Positions 49,419-57,393 are shown, counted from the first letter of the stretch. The stretch is 64,000 nucleotides of DNA from Burkholderia sp. (GCF_018375725.1 NZ_JAHACR010000002.1:55411-119410); one strand, 5' to 3'. The notes: generated by a model from the letters alone, not told the origin. A program made the numbers and translations.

Positions 49419-49504
49419 GCCCACGTGGCGAAATCGGAAGCCGCTCCGGATTTAGGTTCCGGCGTCGCGAGACACTGCCGGTTCGAGTCCGGCCGTGGGC
49501 ACCA
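49419..49504 (+). tRNA. tRNA-Leu(TAG)
   Basis: Acceptor GCCCACG/CGTGGGC, loop TTTAGGT, variable arm, encoded CCA. Confidence 0.9.
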
Positions 49505-49508
49505 TTTT

Positions 49509-49597
49509 CGGACAGTGGCGCAGCTGGTAGACGCCCGCGCCTTAAAAGCGACGAGTCCCGTGAGGGAATGAGAGTTCGAGTCTCTCCTGTCCGACCA
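49509..49597 (+). tRNA. tRNA-Leu(TAA)
   Basis: Acceptor CGGACAG/CTGTCCG, loop CTTAAAA, long variable arm, encoded CCA; anticodon stem has only three good pairs. Confidence 0.82.
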
Positions 49598-49598
49598 C

Positions 49599-49673
49599 GC
49601 GTGCGTAGCTCAAAGGATAGAGCAGGGGCCTTCTAAGCCTCAGGTGTCGATTCGATTTCGGCCGCACGCACCA
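49599..49673 (+). tRNA. tRNA-Arg(TCT)
   Basis: Acceptor GCGTGCG/CGCACGC, loop CTTCTAA, encoded CCA. Confidence 0.88.
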
Positions 49674-49680
49674 TGCTCAT

Positions 49681-49754
49681 GAACCGTTGGACTTCTGGGA
49701 GGTCAGCAGGTTTTCGCCCTGCGTAGGCGGGTTCGATCCCCGTACGGTTCTCCA
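49681..49754 (+). tRNA. tRNA-Glu(TTC), second copy, divergent
   Basis: Acceptor GAACCGT/ACGGTTC, anticodon stem GCAGG/CCTGC, loop TTTTCGC, encoded CCA. Quite unlike the first Glu gene; the assigned amino acid rests on the anticodon only. Confidence 0.75.
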
Positions 49755-49759
49755 GTTTC

Positions 49760-49807
49760 GGCTGACGCACACAGACCCGTTCCGGCGAAAGCCGGTTCGC
49801 GTCGGCC
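49760..49807 (+). repeat. Nested hairpin with GAAA tetraloop in tRNA spacer
   Basis: Outer stem GGCTGACGC/GCGTCGGCC (nine pairs, one G-T) around an inner CCGGC-GAAA-GCCGG hairpin. Confidence 0.6.
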
Positions 49808-49816
49808 GTCCTATAT

Positions 49817-49893
49817 CGAGACGTGGCTCAGCCGGTCAGAGCGGCGGCTTCATAAGCCGAAGGTCGCGCGTTCGATCCGCGCCATCTCGACCA
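49817..49893 (+). tRNA. tRNA with CAT anticodon (2 of 3)
   Basis: Acceptor CGAGACG/CATCTCG (one C-A), loop TTCATAA, encoded CCA. Met or lysidine-type Ile cannot be told from sequence alone. Confidence 0.85.
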
Positions 49894-49900
49894 GTTTCGT

Positions 49901-49975
49901 GGGCGGTTAGCTCATTGGCACGAGCCGTCGGCTCATAACCGTCAGGCGAGGGTTCGATTCCCTCACCGCCTACCA
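49901..49975 (+). tRNA. tRNA with CAT anticodon (3 of 3)
   Basis: Acceptor GGGCGGT/ACCGCCT, loop CTCATAA, encoded CCA; a T-T mismatch in the anticodon stem. Confidence 0.85.
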
Positions 49976-49984
49976 ATTTTCAAT

Positions 49985-50068
49985 CGCGCGATGCCAGAGC
50001 GGCAATGGAGCGGCCTGCAAAGCCGTTGGGGAAACCCGGCGTCGGTTCGATCCCGACTCGCGCGTCCA
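49985..50068 (+). tRNA. tRNA-Cys(GCA)
   Basis: Acceptor CGCGCGA/TCGCGCG, loop CTGCAAA, encoded CCA; extended variable region (84 nt in total). Confidence 0.85.
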
Positions 50069-50073
50069 GTCGC

Positions 50074-50151
50074 CCGTCCGTAGCTCAGCTCGAATGGAGC
50101 ACCCGCCTCCGAAGCGGGAGGTCGTGGGTTTGAATCCCGCCGGACGGACCA
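50074..50151 (+). tRNA. tRNA-Arg(CCG)
   Basis: Acceptor CCGTCCG/CGGACGG, loop CTCCGAA, encoded CCA. Confidence 0.92.
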
Positions 50152-50156
50152 TCTCC

Positions 50157-50233
50157 GCCGCTGTAGCTCAGTGGATCAGAGCTCCCGCCTCCTACGCGGG
50201 ATGTCGCGCGTTCGAATCGCGCCGGCGGCACCA
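50157..50233 (+). tRNA. tRNA-Arg(CCT)
   Basis: Acceptor GCCGCTG/CGGCGGC, loop CTCCTAC, encoded CCA. Last gene of the array. Confidence 0.92.
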
Positions 50234-50326
50234 AGCGTACCTCTCCAGATTTCGATTTGCGCCGTACCCGGGCGCGGCCCTGAAGCCCGGATTACCTGGA
50301 AAAGCAATGCGACGAAGGTGAATGAA

Positions 50327-50905
50327 ATGACGATCCAGCAAGTGCTCGCGCTCGATATCGCAGGTACGCCTGTCGAGTGGTTATCCCCGGAAGAAGCGGT
50401 CACGCTCTATGCCCGAAACAAAGTTGCCTGGGAACTGGGCGAAACCGAAAAGGTCTTTCGCGGCGGCTACTCCCGGCTCGGAATCCAGTCGGAAATCGCA
50501 ATCCGGCCCATCATCGCGATCGCCGGCAGCGAGGTGATGGCTCGGATGCTGCGCCCGGAACTACCGCTGGGCGAACGGGATAATAGCCTGCTGTTTCGCC
50601 GCGACCAGAATACCTGTGCCTATTGCGCCGTGGTGTTTGCCCGGCACCATCTCACCCGGGACCACATCCACCCGCAGTCGCGCGGTGGCAAGTCGAGTTG
50701 GCAAAACTGCGCAGCTGCATGTCGTGAGTGCAATGGCCGCAAGGGTGACAAATTGCTGTCCGAGTGCGGCATGGAGCTCGTGTACCTGCCATACGTGCCG
50801 AGCCGGGCAGAGCACTTCATCCTGTCCGGACGCAACATCCTGGCGGACCAGCACGAGTACCTTGCAGCGAATCTGCCTCGCCATTCGCGCGTACGGCTGC
50901 AGTGA
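50327..50905 (+). CDS. HNH endonuclease
   Basis: 192 residues from MTIQQVLALDIAGTP with AAGGTG upstream; longer frames would start inside the last tRNA. The C-terminal half has CAYC (about 97-100), LTRDHIHPQSRGGKSSWQN with the catalytic His, the HNH Asn, and CRECNGRKGD, the second Cys pair that holds the structural zinc. HNH proteins of this type nick or cut DNA; such genes often sit beside tRNAs as mobile elements or as defence genes. It begins about 90 nt after tRNA-Arg(CCT). Confidence 0.88.
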   Translation: MTIQQVLALDIAGTPVEWLSPEEAVTLYARNKVAWELGETEKVFRGGYSRLGIQSEIAIRPIIAIAGSEVMARMLRPELPLGERDNSLLFRRDQNTCAYCAVVFARHHLTRDHIHPQSRGGKSSWQNCAAACRECNGRKGDKLLSECGMELVYLPYVPSRAEHFILSGRNILADQHEYLAANLPRHSRVRLQ

Positions 50906-51043
50906 GATGACTAGAAGCGGTTGGTGTGGTCGACCGCTTCCAGTTGCGGAAAGACGGCCGATTAAGCGCGTGTTTTGCCGTTGTTCCGGGCAAAGAGCGA
51001 GCCTATCCTGAATGGTCCCTGCAATCCACCGACGGAATCGGTA

Positions 51044-51172
51044 ATGCACATGCTCGGTCTCACCCTGTCCTTTCTCTACGTTCTGTCGTCGGCAATTTCG
51101 ACATCGGCATTTGCCGATGTCGCCGCGCCGACGGTGCTGCCCCCGGATCGGGAGCTGAAGATCTACCAGTAA
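51044..51172 (+). CDS. Very small exported peptide
   Basis: 42 residues, MHMLGLTLSFLYVLSSAI is a signal peptide (cleavage near AFA-DV), leaving about 18 residues. GGAA precedes the start. Short and without relatives I know of, so uncertain. Confidence 0.4.
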   Translation: MHMLGLTLSFLYVLSSAISTSAFADVAAPTVLPPDRELKIYQ

Positions 51173-51226
51173 GGGCGCTTGGAGCGTGGCGCCGATGCAA
51201 ACACATATTCAAATATTGAGGCGACC

Positions 51227-51427
51227 ATGTTCAAGTTTCTTTCCAGATTCCGCAAAGCAGCCGCAGGCGAAACGAATCCCCTCGACGAATGCCCGTGCAT
51301 GGGTGACGATCCTTATCTCGCGCACATAGCGACGGCCCTGTTTCAGAGCGAGTCGTCTGCGGAGAACGGCGCCCATTCGACGATCCAGGACAAGGCGCAG
51401 CGGACTCGGAACGCAGATACATCCTAA
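51227..51427 (+). CDS. Hypothetical protein, 66 aa
   Basis: MFKFLSRFRKAAAGE onward with GAGG at the right spacing. Amphipathic basic N-terminus, a CPC pair and a polar tail. Unrecognised. Confidence 0.6.
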   Translation: MFKFLSRFRKAAAGETNPLDECPCMGDDPYLAHIATALFQSESSAENGAHSTIQDKAQRTRNADTS

Positions 51428-51550
51428 TCGGAAACTGAGTTTGGTTGAGAATCGTCGACTTCAGTTCGCCATTCCCCCCTGATTGCCCTCCCTTTTCCCA
51501 TTGCGGGCAGTTTGGGTATCGCGTATTTTCGGTTCCGGCCGTCCGAAATG

Positions 51551-51563
51551 TTCCTATCAGGAA
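51551..51563 (+). promoter_or_regulatory. TTCC-N5-GGAA palindrome
   Basis: TTCCTATCAGGAA upstream of two tiny genes. A TTTATT could be the -10. No GCTGG hairpin or two-stem leader follows. Confidence 0.45.
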
Positions 51564-51617
51564 TTGATTCGGAAATTTATTCAGGCCGCGCCCGCTACGC
51601 ACGATAGGAGAAAGGGA

Positions 51618-51698
51618 ATGAAATTCTGGAGCAACGTCGTCGCCCGATTTCGGTGGGACGCCAAGGGAGGCTTGGCGTCTCCCCTGCGCGAGGACTGA
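51618..51698 (+). CDS. Possible 26-aa peptide
   Basis: MKFWSNVVARFRWDAKGG onward. AGGAGAAAGGG is an excellent SD. A very short basic, aromatic peptide two nt ahead of the next gene; it may act as a translated leader. Confidence 0.4.
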   Translation: MKFWSNVVARFRWDAKGGLASPLRED

Positions 51699-51701
51699 AC
51701 C

Positions 51702-51884
51702 ATGCACCGCTACCAAGTTTTCGTGCGGCGCGGCACGCGGGCGCCGAAATACGCGGTGCCTTGGCACTGGCTAGCTTCCCTGATCGTCTCATTCCTCTGT
51801 CCGAACGGCAGCTACTGCCGCGTTGTCGATTCCAAGACGGACTCGACATTGCTTGAATGGGAGCGAGTGGGGAGCGCACGCTGA
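51702..51884 (+). CDS. Hypothetical protein, 60 aa
   Basis: MHRYQVFVRRGTRAPKYAVP onward; a short hydrophobic centre (WHWLASLIVSFLC) may be a membrane segment. Its start lies three nt after the 26-codon frame, suggesting coupled translation. Unrecognised. Confidence 0.5.
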   Translation: MHRYQVFVRRGTRAPKYAVPWHWLASLIVSFLCPNGSYCRVVDSKTDSTLLEWERVGSAR

Positions 51885-52104
51885 TTGAGCAACGAAGTAT
51901 TCTCAGTACCCGCGTGCCTGAAAGCGACCCGAAACCCCCCGGCTTTAGCGCGCGTTCCGCGATTGTTCCCGTCACCTTCGAAAGCTAACCTGCCGCTGTG
52001 GCCGGGTAGAGGCGTTCCCGAAATTTCCGGGTCTGCTTTCCGGCCGGCCTGATCGAGCGGGGAAGTTAGTCGCCGGCAGGCCATTCAGCATAGGACCGGC
52101 CAGG

Positions 52105-52461
52105 ATGGACACGCTTCCTCATATTCGAGGCATCGACCAGAACGCACTTCAGGCCATGTCACTCGACGATGCTGCTGTGACGCTTCCCGCACCTCTCGTC
52201 AGGCAGCTTATCGATGCACTGCATTTCTACGGGCACGGCCTCAACAAGGAGCGCGTGGTGCTCAGCCGAGTTGATTCCGATACCCGCATTGCGGGACTTG
52301 AGGCGGATCCGAGTTGGATCTCCGATCGTCCCGTGTCCAGTGACTCCCGCTTGTACCGGGAGGACGGAACACGGGCAAGGGCCGCGACGTCGGCCTTGGC
52401 CGAGCATCTTGGAGAGCGATACCAGGCAATAGTCGATTTGGTGCCATCCAAGGCGGCATAG
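52105..52461 (+). CDS. Hypothetical protein, 118 aa
   Basis: MDTLPHIRGIDQNALQAM onward. Helical, acidic, with LVRQLIDALHFYGHGLNKE. No signal or membrane segment; no leader. Unrecognised. Confidence 0.7.
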   Translation: MDTLPHIRGIDQNALQAMSLDDAAVTLPAPLVRQLIDALHFYGHGLNKERVVLSRVDSDTRIAGLEADPSWISDRPVSSDSRLYREDGTRARAATSALAEHLGERYQAIVDLVPSKAA

Positions 52462-52538
52462 ATTCCGAGGGGCGCTGTTAGGTTGGCGTCCATTATTCGA
52501 AGAAGCGCGGGCAAGATTCGTCCGCTACGGGGAACTAG

Positions 52539-52958
52539 ATGAAGAAAATTCTTGTTGCACTACTCGCAAGCGCGGCATGTTGCGCAGCTCACGCAGCAAA
52601 GTGGCATGTGGTCGTTACGGCCAGTTATCTGACCAACCAGCAAAAGTTCGTCGAAAGTGTTCCGGTGATCGATACCGTCGTGGAAAGCGATGGCTGCTAC
52701 TACGGACCTGTGCGCAATGTGCAGACGGCACAGAAGGTCGTGCCGACGCGCGAGCAGTTCTGCATCAAGGGGCCGGAAGTGAGGCGTGTGATTACGGCAA
52801 CGGTATTCGTCAAAAATCAGGTCAGCGACGCGCTCGACACCTCCATCGCGGTCGACCTGAACGCCGGCCTGGACATCTTTGGCTCGTTCGACGGGAAGCA
52901 CATCAGCTTCCTTTCGGGTCCGTACCTTGTGACGGTTACGAAGGAAACCGTGCAGTAA
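52539..52958 (+). CDS. Exported protein, unknown
   Basis: 139 residues with a clear signal peptide MKKILVALLASAACCAAHAA. The mature part is beta-rich with two Cys (DGCYYG, QFCIKG). The strand pattern TASYLTNQQKFVESVP and ITATVFVKNQ resembles the periplasmic proteins near 40-41 kb. Probably envelope-located; function unknown. Confidence 0.78.
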   Translation: MKKILVALLASAACCAAHAAKWHVVVTASYLTNQQKFVESVPVIDTVVESDGCYYGPVRNVQTAQKVVPTREQFCIKGPEVRRVITATVFVKNQVSDALDTSIAVDLNAGLDIFGSFDGKHISFLSGPYLVTVTKETVQ

Positions 52959-52993
52959 CGACAAAGTCAGTCTGCGTGATCGGCGTGATTTGC

Positions 52994-53058
52994 TTCCTGT
53001 CAGGAAATGCCGTTATACTTTAAGCGATCCTCGATCCGGTAGCTGGACGTTACCAGCC
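52994..53058 (+). promoter_or_regulatory. Palindromic promoter and 5' hairpin
   Basis: Perfect TTCCTGTCAGGAA (52994-53006), TATACT (53014-53019), GCTGG/CCAGC hairpin (53042-53046 with 53053-53057). Confidence 0.72.
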
Positions 53059-53118
53059 TCTGGCGCGTCATTTTGGCGTCTATCGGTACAGCCGGCTTCC
53101 CGGCAGTCAAATTCTTCC

Positions 53119-53181
53119 ACCCCCGCGGGGCATGTCCCGCGTGCGGGGCCTGCTTCGCGAACACATGTTCAGGAGCAGGAT
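53119..53181 (+). promoter_or_regulatory. Two-stem leader hiding the SD
   Basis: ACCCCCGCGGGG first stem; GCCTGCTTC with GGAGCAGG second stem with an enlarged loop. Confidence 0.7.
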
Positions 53182-53676
53182 ATGTCGATTCAATCCATCC
53201 TTGCAGTTGGTCTCGGTAATGCGGCCGTTGCGGACGATCTTTCGGCTCGGTCCGATGCGGAGTTCGCGGATCTGTGCCTGCCGATCAAACGTGACACCAT
53301 CACGTCGAAGCGGCTGATCGGCATCATCGACCACCTGGAAGCGCACGACGCGCCGGGATCCTGTACTGTCTGGTCGGCGATGGTGAATGCAGGCGTGCAG
53401 GCGCATAGCCTCGTCTATCGTGACGTTGACGATGACTTCGCCATGTTCAACGCGGCACTGGAGTTCCGCATCCGTTCTGAAAAAATCGATGGCTTCATGC
53501 GCATCGAGGACGATCCGGCGGAGCGTTGCTACACGATCACGGTGCAGCACAACGGCCAAATCGGGCGGGACGTCATCCGCTCGTACATTCGCGATCGCAA
53601 CCTCGCGAAGGTGCTGCTCAGCGTGATCGAGCTCGGCACCCTGCGTGCGGACCGTCCGGCTCACACGCGTCACTGA
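53182..53676 (+). CDS. Hypothetical protein, 164 aa
   Basis: MSIQSILAVGLGNAAVADD onward, after the leader SD. Acidic mixed protein with LIGIIDHLEAHDAPGSC and a C-terminal QIGRDVIRSYIRDRNLAKVLLS helix. Sole gene of a leader-type unit placed beyond the tRNA array, showing that the element type is not confined to the 8-37 kb block. Confidence 0.8.
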   Translation: MSIQSILAVGLGNAAVADDLSARSDAEFADLCLPIKRDTITSKRLIGIIDHLEAHDAPGSCTVWSAMVNAGVQAHSLVYRDVDDDFAMFNAALEFRIRSEKIDGFMRIEDDPAERCYTITVQHNGQIGRDVIRSYIRDRNLAKVLLSVIELGTLRADRPAHTRH

Positions 53677-53738
53677 GAAAGCATGGACGGTCGAGCGCAA
53701 TCTACCAGGTGGGTTTCCCATATGGGCGGATCGGGTTT

Positions 53739-53751
53739 TTCCCATCGGGAA
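53739..53751 (+). promoter_or_regulatory. TTCC-N5-GGAA palindrome
   Basis: TTCCCATCGGGAA; it also forms part of a larger CGGGT...ACCCG inverted repeat, so it may be a hairpin rather than an operator. Confidence 0.35.
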
Positions 53752-53833
53752 CCCGACCGTGAATGCGATTCGTCCCGAAACTGCAATCGCAGAACTGTTG
53801 GGCTCGACGTCCGTCAGGCGTTGAGAACCCCTG

Positions 53834-53866
53834 AACCCGCGTTGTCGAAAGGCACGCGGGTTTTTG
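53834..53866 (+). terminator. Rho-independent terminator
   Basis: ACCCGCGT pairs with ACGCGGGT, followed by TTTTGATTG. Confidence 0.8.
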
Positions 53867-53943
53867 ATTGCGGCGAGATCCCACCGCGGGGCTAGAAACT
53901 GAAGGATCGCTGGATAGACTGAACGGATAAAAGTAAGCAAGAA

Positions 53944-54414
53944 GTGGCAGAACAAGCAATGAAATCGGATTTTGAAACAACCCGTAGGACGGGTGCGGTA
54001 ATGGCAAATCGGAATGATCTGTCATCACCAGACTCGTCCTCTGACGCTCGCATCAAGGGCAGGGAACAGGCAGGGCTGCTCACCGTAATCTCGTGCGTAC
54101 ACGGCAAGCCAACGGAGTTCTCCAGTACGCATCCCTGTATGGCGTTCGCCGAGAGCGCTGGGTTTGCGTCGTGGGAGGCAGCGGTTGAAGCGATGAAGGG
54201 CGGCCGCGTGTTGACTGGTCACGGCCCGCGCCTAGGTCGCGCGTCGATGACGGAATTTCTGCTGTTTCAGCGGCAGGTCGAGAGGGACGGGCTTCGCTCG
54301 CTGCCGGCCGATACGTGGTCCGGGCAATTCTCGGTCGGATACCGGGAGTTTTTCGCGATCGATGCCTTCGTTCGCGGCACAAGCGGAGACGATGCTTTTC
54401 TGGTGCAAACGTAG
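53944..54414 (+). CDS. Hypothetical protein, 156 aa
   Basis: Starts at GTG (MAEQAMKSDFE) or ATG five codons later. The disordered first 55 residues are followed by a compact part with two Cys (SCVHGKPTEF, HPCMAFAESAGF). Acidic, soluble. Unrecognised. Confidence 0.68.
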   Translation: MAEQAMKSDFETTRRTGAVMANRNDLSSPDSSSDARIKGREQAGLLTVISCVHGKPTEFSSTHPCMAFAESAGFASWEAAVEAMKGGRVLTGHGPRLGRASMTEFLLFQRQVERDGLRSLPADTWSGQFSVGYREFFAIDAFVRGTSGDDAFLVQT

Positions 54415-54435
54415 TTTCGTGAAGGGAGAGTGATC

Positions 54436-54612
54436 ATGGCAAAAGGTACGGCAGTGGGTGTCGGCGCAATCGTGATCAGCGCTGACCGGAACAAACGTGT
54501 CAAGCGCAAGGCGACCCGCGAAAAGAAGCATCTGGAGAAGGTCACGATGATCCAGGTCGAGACGAAGCCCCGAACCATGCGCACGGCGTCGACGCGCACC
54601 GACAAGATCTGA
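54436..54612 (+). CDS. Very basic small protein
   Basis: 58 residues, MAKGTAVGVGAIVISADR then a Lys/Arg-rich tail (KRVKRKATREKKHLEK). AGGGAGAG precedes the start. The charge suggests nucleic-acid binding. It precedes the ASCH gene by 9 nt, so the two are likely co-transcribed. Confidence 0.65.
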   Translation: MAKGTAVGVGAIVISADRNKRVKRKATREKKHLEKVTMIQVETKPRTMRTASTRTDKI

Positions 54613-54621
54613 TCCTCCGCC

Positions 54622-55086
54622 ATGAAAGCCATCTCTATCTGGCAACCGCATGCCTCGCTCCTTCTCGTAGGCCCGAAGCGTTACGAAACGCGGGGCTGGC
54701 GCCTTCCACGCTCGATCGTTGGCACGCGCGTGGCCATCCATGCTGCGAAGGCGACGGGGGACCTGATAGAGCTCGCGCAGTACGTGAGCGATCGCAATGA
54801 CGGTGCGCCGGTGGAAGAAGCCTTCGACCGATATCTTCGCGCGATCATGGCCGCGGGCTTTCGTACCCTCAGGGAGTTGCCCCTCGGCTGCGTCATCGGC
54901 AGCGTCGTGTTCAAGGAGAGCGTGCCGTCAGAGCTGGCCGAAGACCACGGCAATTTCGGGGACTTTTCGCCTGGTCGGTTTGCCTGGATGGCGGCCGACG
55001 CGCGTCTGCTTCCCGAGCCGGTGCCGTTTCGCGGCATGCAAGGCTTCTTTGACGTGCCAGACGAGTTGATCGTGGAGGCGGCCTAA
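54622..55086 (+). CDS. ASCH-domain protein
   Basis: 154 residues. MKAISIWQPHASLLLVGPKR followed by YETRGW is the hallmark start of ASCH proteins, small PUA-like domains that bind RNA or modified nucleotides and are common in phages and mobile elements. Later parts (LGCVIGSVVFKE, FSPGRFAWMAAD) agree with the fold. Some relatives hydrolyse N4-acetylcytidine. It leads a group with a nuclease and a helicase. Confidence 0.85.
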   Translation: MKAISIWQPHASLLLVGPKRYETRGWRLPRSIVGTRVAIHAAKATGDLIELAQYVSDRNDGAPVEEAFDRYLRAIMAAGFRTLRELPLGCVIGSVVFKESVPSELAEDHGNFGDFSPGRFAWMAADARLLPEPVPFRGMQGFFDVPDELIVEAA

Positions 55087-55155
55087 AAGCGCCAGGGGTT
55101 GAATCCACGACGCGATCGCGCAAACTCGGCGCATAGCACATCGAACAGTCATCCC

Positions 55156-55539
55156 ATGTCCCAATCAACGTCAGCCCCGACTCATACCCCAGAGCAGATC
55201 GTGCGTCTGCTGCACGGGCATCGGTTCGACCTCTCGACGGAAAAGCACCTGCAGGAGGGTGTCGAAACCGCCTTCAAGGCAGCGGGGGTGACTTTCGAGC
55301 GGGAGAAGCGCATTTCGCCCAAGGACATCCTCGATTTCCTGATTGCCGGTGGCATCGCCGTGGAATGCAAGATGCGCAACAAGGCGCGGAAGATCGACAT
55401 CTTCAAGCAGATCTCACGGTACGCTGAAAGTCCGGACGTGACCGCGATCGTCCTCGCATCGAATATCGCAATGGGATTGCCCGCCGAGATCAACGGCAAG
55501 CCCGTATATGCGGCTTCATTGAGCCGGGGGTGGATCTGA
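55156..55539 (+). CDS. PD-(D/E)XK-type nuclease, small
   Basis: 127 residues from MSQSTSAPTHTPEQIV. DILDFLIAGGIAVECKMRNK contains the D...E-x-K active site (about Asp56, Glu69, Lys71) of the PD-(D/E)XK superfamily, as in VRR-NUC and similar phage nucleases. Its stop overlaps the start of the SNF2-type gene (TGATG), so the two should be made together. From family knowledge, small nucleases of this kind often pair with SNF2 helicases in phages. Confidence 0.78.
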   Translation: MSQSTSAPTHTPEQIVRLLHGHRFDLSTEKHLQEGVETAFKAAGVTFEREKRISPKDILDFLIAGGIAVECKMRNKARKIDIFKQISRYAESPDVTAIVLASNIAMGLPAEINGKPVYAASLSRGWI

Positions 55540-57284
55540 TGCGGCGGACGTTCGGGGAACTTCGGCTCATCAAGGACGGCAAGGCGTGGGAAGTCTCACG
55601 TCTCGAGCCGCATGTAGCCATCCGCTTCAAGCAGCTGTTTCCCCGGGTGCCTAAGCAGTCGGCCGGCCCATTCGAACTACCTCGTGATCTGATGGTCGCG
55701 GCGGATCTGGAGTGGTTCCTGGCCAGATACCCGTTGCATATGACGGTCGAGGATCAGGCCGCGCTGCTGGCCGGCAAGGCGCTATTCGACGTCCAGCAAG
55801 CCGAGCTCGAGCGGATTCTCCTGCCGGACTATGTCCCGCCGGCAATTCTTGGACTGCGCGAAGGCGAGGTCATTCGCCACTACCAGCAGCAGGCTATCCA
55901 ATTGCTGCGTCGACGGCGCGGGCTGTTGCTCGGCGATGAGGGAGGCCTCGGGAAAACCTATACCGCTGCCGGCTTCCTGTGCGCGGAACCTGGCGCGCTA
56001 CCCGGAGCCGTCGTTTGTGACCCACATATGCAGAAACAGTGGTCCGATAAGCTCCAGGCCTTCACGAACCTGAAGGTTCACATCATCAAGCAGGCCAAGC
56101 CTTACGACCTTCCGCCGGCGGACGTCTACATCTTCCGGATCAGCCAGATCCTCGGCTGGACCGATATTTTCGCGACGGACTTCTTCCGAGCGATGGTCAT
56201 CGACGAACCGCAGAGCCTGCGCACGGGTACGGGCACGGCGAAGGGCGGCGCGGCAAAGGTTCTATACGAGCACACGCTTTACCATCTCGGCCTGACGGCT
56301 ACACCAATCTACAACTACGGTGTCGAGATGTGGAACGTCATGCAGTTCATCGACGACACGGTGCTCGGCTCGTACGCGGACTTCTGCCGGGAGTGGGTCG
56401 ACAACAACGGTCACATAACCGATCCGAAGGCGCTTGGCACGTATCTGCGTGAACAGCATGTCATGCTGCGTCGCCTCAAGTCGGACGTCGGTCTGGAACT
56501 GCCCAAGGTATCCAGGATCGTCGAGTACGTCGACTACGACGCGAAAGCGGTGGAGTCGATCGAGGAAATGGCACGGCGCCTCGCGATCCGGGCAACGACA
56601 GGCGCATTCATCGAGCGCGGTCAGGCTGCGCGCGAACTGGACATGATGGTCAGGCAGGCTACCGGCGTTTCCAAGGCGAAAGCCGTCGCGCAGTTTGTGC
56701 GCCTGATGGTAGCGGCCGGAGAGCCGGTGCTGTTGATGGGCTGGCATCGAGCAGTCTACGAAATATGGCTAAAGGAGCTGGCGGATCTCCGCCCGGCGAT
56801 GTACACCGGCAGCGAGACGGCCGGGAAGAAGAATGCCGAGAAGGATCGATTCATGTCGGGCGACACCGACGTGATAATCATGTCCCTGCGCTCTGGCGCT
56901 GGCGTCGACGATCTGCAGCATCGCTGCTCCGTCGTGGTCTTCGGCGAGCTCGACTGGTCACCGGGTATCCACCAGCAGGTGATCTGGCGTCTTGATCGGG
57001 AAGGGCAGGAGGATCCGGTTACCGCTTTCTTCCTGGTATCCGAGGAAGGCAGCGATCCTCCGATCATGGACGTGCTCGGGATCAAGGCGAGCGAGGCTCG
57101 CCAGATTGTCGATCCGCATCTTGGCGTCGAACGTGTCGACGACGACATGAGCAACGTGATGCGCCTGGTCGAGCGCTACCTCGCGAAGGTGGGGGGCAGG
57201 GCGAAGGTAGCCGCTACGGTCTCCGCCGAGGACAATCAGCCGCCGTCGTCGATGCCGACAGAGCAGGAAGAACTCTTCAACTGA
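55539..57284 (+). CDS. SNF2-type DEXH helicase/translocase
   Basis: 581 residues from MRRTFGELRLIKD. Motif I GDEGGLGKT (about 131), motif II IDEPQ (about 220, Gln in place of His), LGLTATPIYNY (motif III) and a C-terminal RecA-like half with SGDTDVIIMSLRSGAG and WRLDREGQEDP (motifs V and VI). These make an ATP-driven double-stranded DNA translocase. The C-terminus ends TEQEELFN, which fits the Q-x-x-L-F sliding-clamp-binding pattern. Coupled to the nuclease upstream. A role in replication, repair or defence is likely. Confidence 0.88.
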   Translation: MRRTFGELRLIKDGKAWEVSRLEPHVAIRFKQLFPRVPKQSAGPFELPRDLMVAADLEWFLARYPLHMTVEDQAALLAGKALFDVQQAELERILLPDYVPPAILGLREGEVIRHYQQQAIQLLRRRRGLLLGDEGGLGKTYTAAGFLCAEPGALPGAVVCDPHMQKQWSDKLQAFTNLKVHIIKQAKPYDLPPADVYIFRISQILGWTDIFATDFFRAMVIDEPQSLRTGTGTAKGGAAKVLYEHTLYHLGLTATPIYNYGVEMWNVMQFIDDTVLGSYADFCREWVDNNGHITDPKALGTYLREQHVMLRRLKSDVGLELPKVSRIVEYVDYDAKAVESIEEMARRLAIRATTGAFIERGQAARELDMMVRQATGVSKAKAVAQFVRLMVAAGEPVLLMGWHRAVYEIWLKELADLRPAMYTGSETAGKKNAEKDRFMSGDTDVIIMSLRSGAGVDDLQHRCSVVVFGELDWSPGIHQQVIWRLDREGQEDPVTAFFLVSEEGSDPPIMDVLGIKASEARQIVDPHLGVERVDDDMSNVMRLVERYLAKVGGRAKVAATVSAEDNQPPSSMPTEQEELFN

Positions 57285-57393
57285 CCGGCGGTTTTCGAAA
57301 AGGAATTTGCTGGGTCGCGCAGGCTGTCAGCGGAAACCTGGCCGACGCTGGCCGACCAGGCTAACCGGACTCGAGTGGCCTCATCGAGTTTGC

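Noticed and set aside
46181..50152. Open frames within the tRNA array on both strands
   Set aside because: They are translations of tRNA sequence (repeated GSNPRPxxY-like and FESRRRH-like patterns). Only the SD-preceded frame at 46949 was kept.
50327..50905. Homing endonuclease inside a tRNA intron
   Set aside because: The last tRNA is complete and uninterrupted; the HNH gene lies wholly after it.
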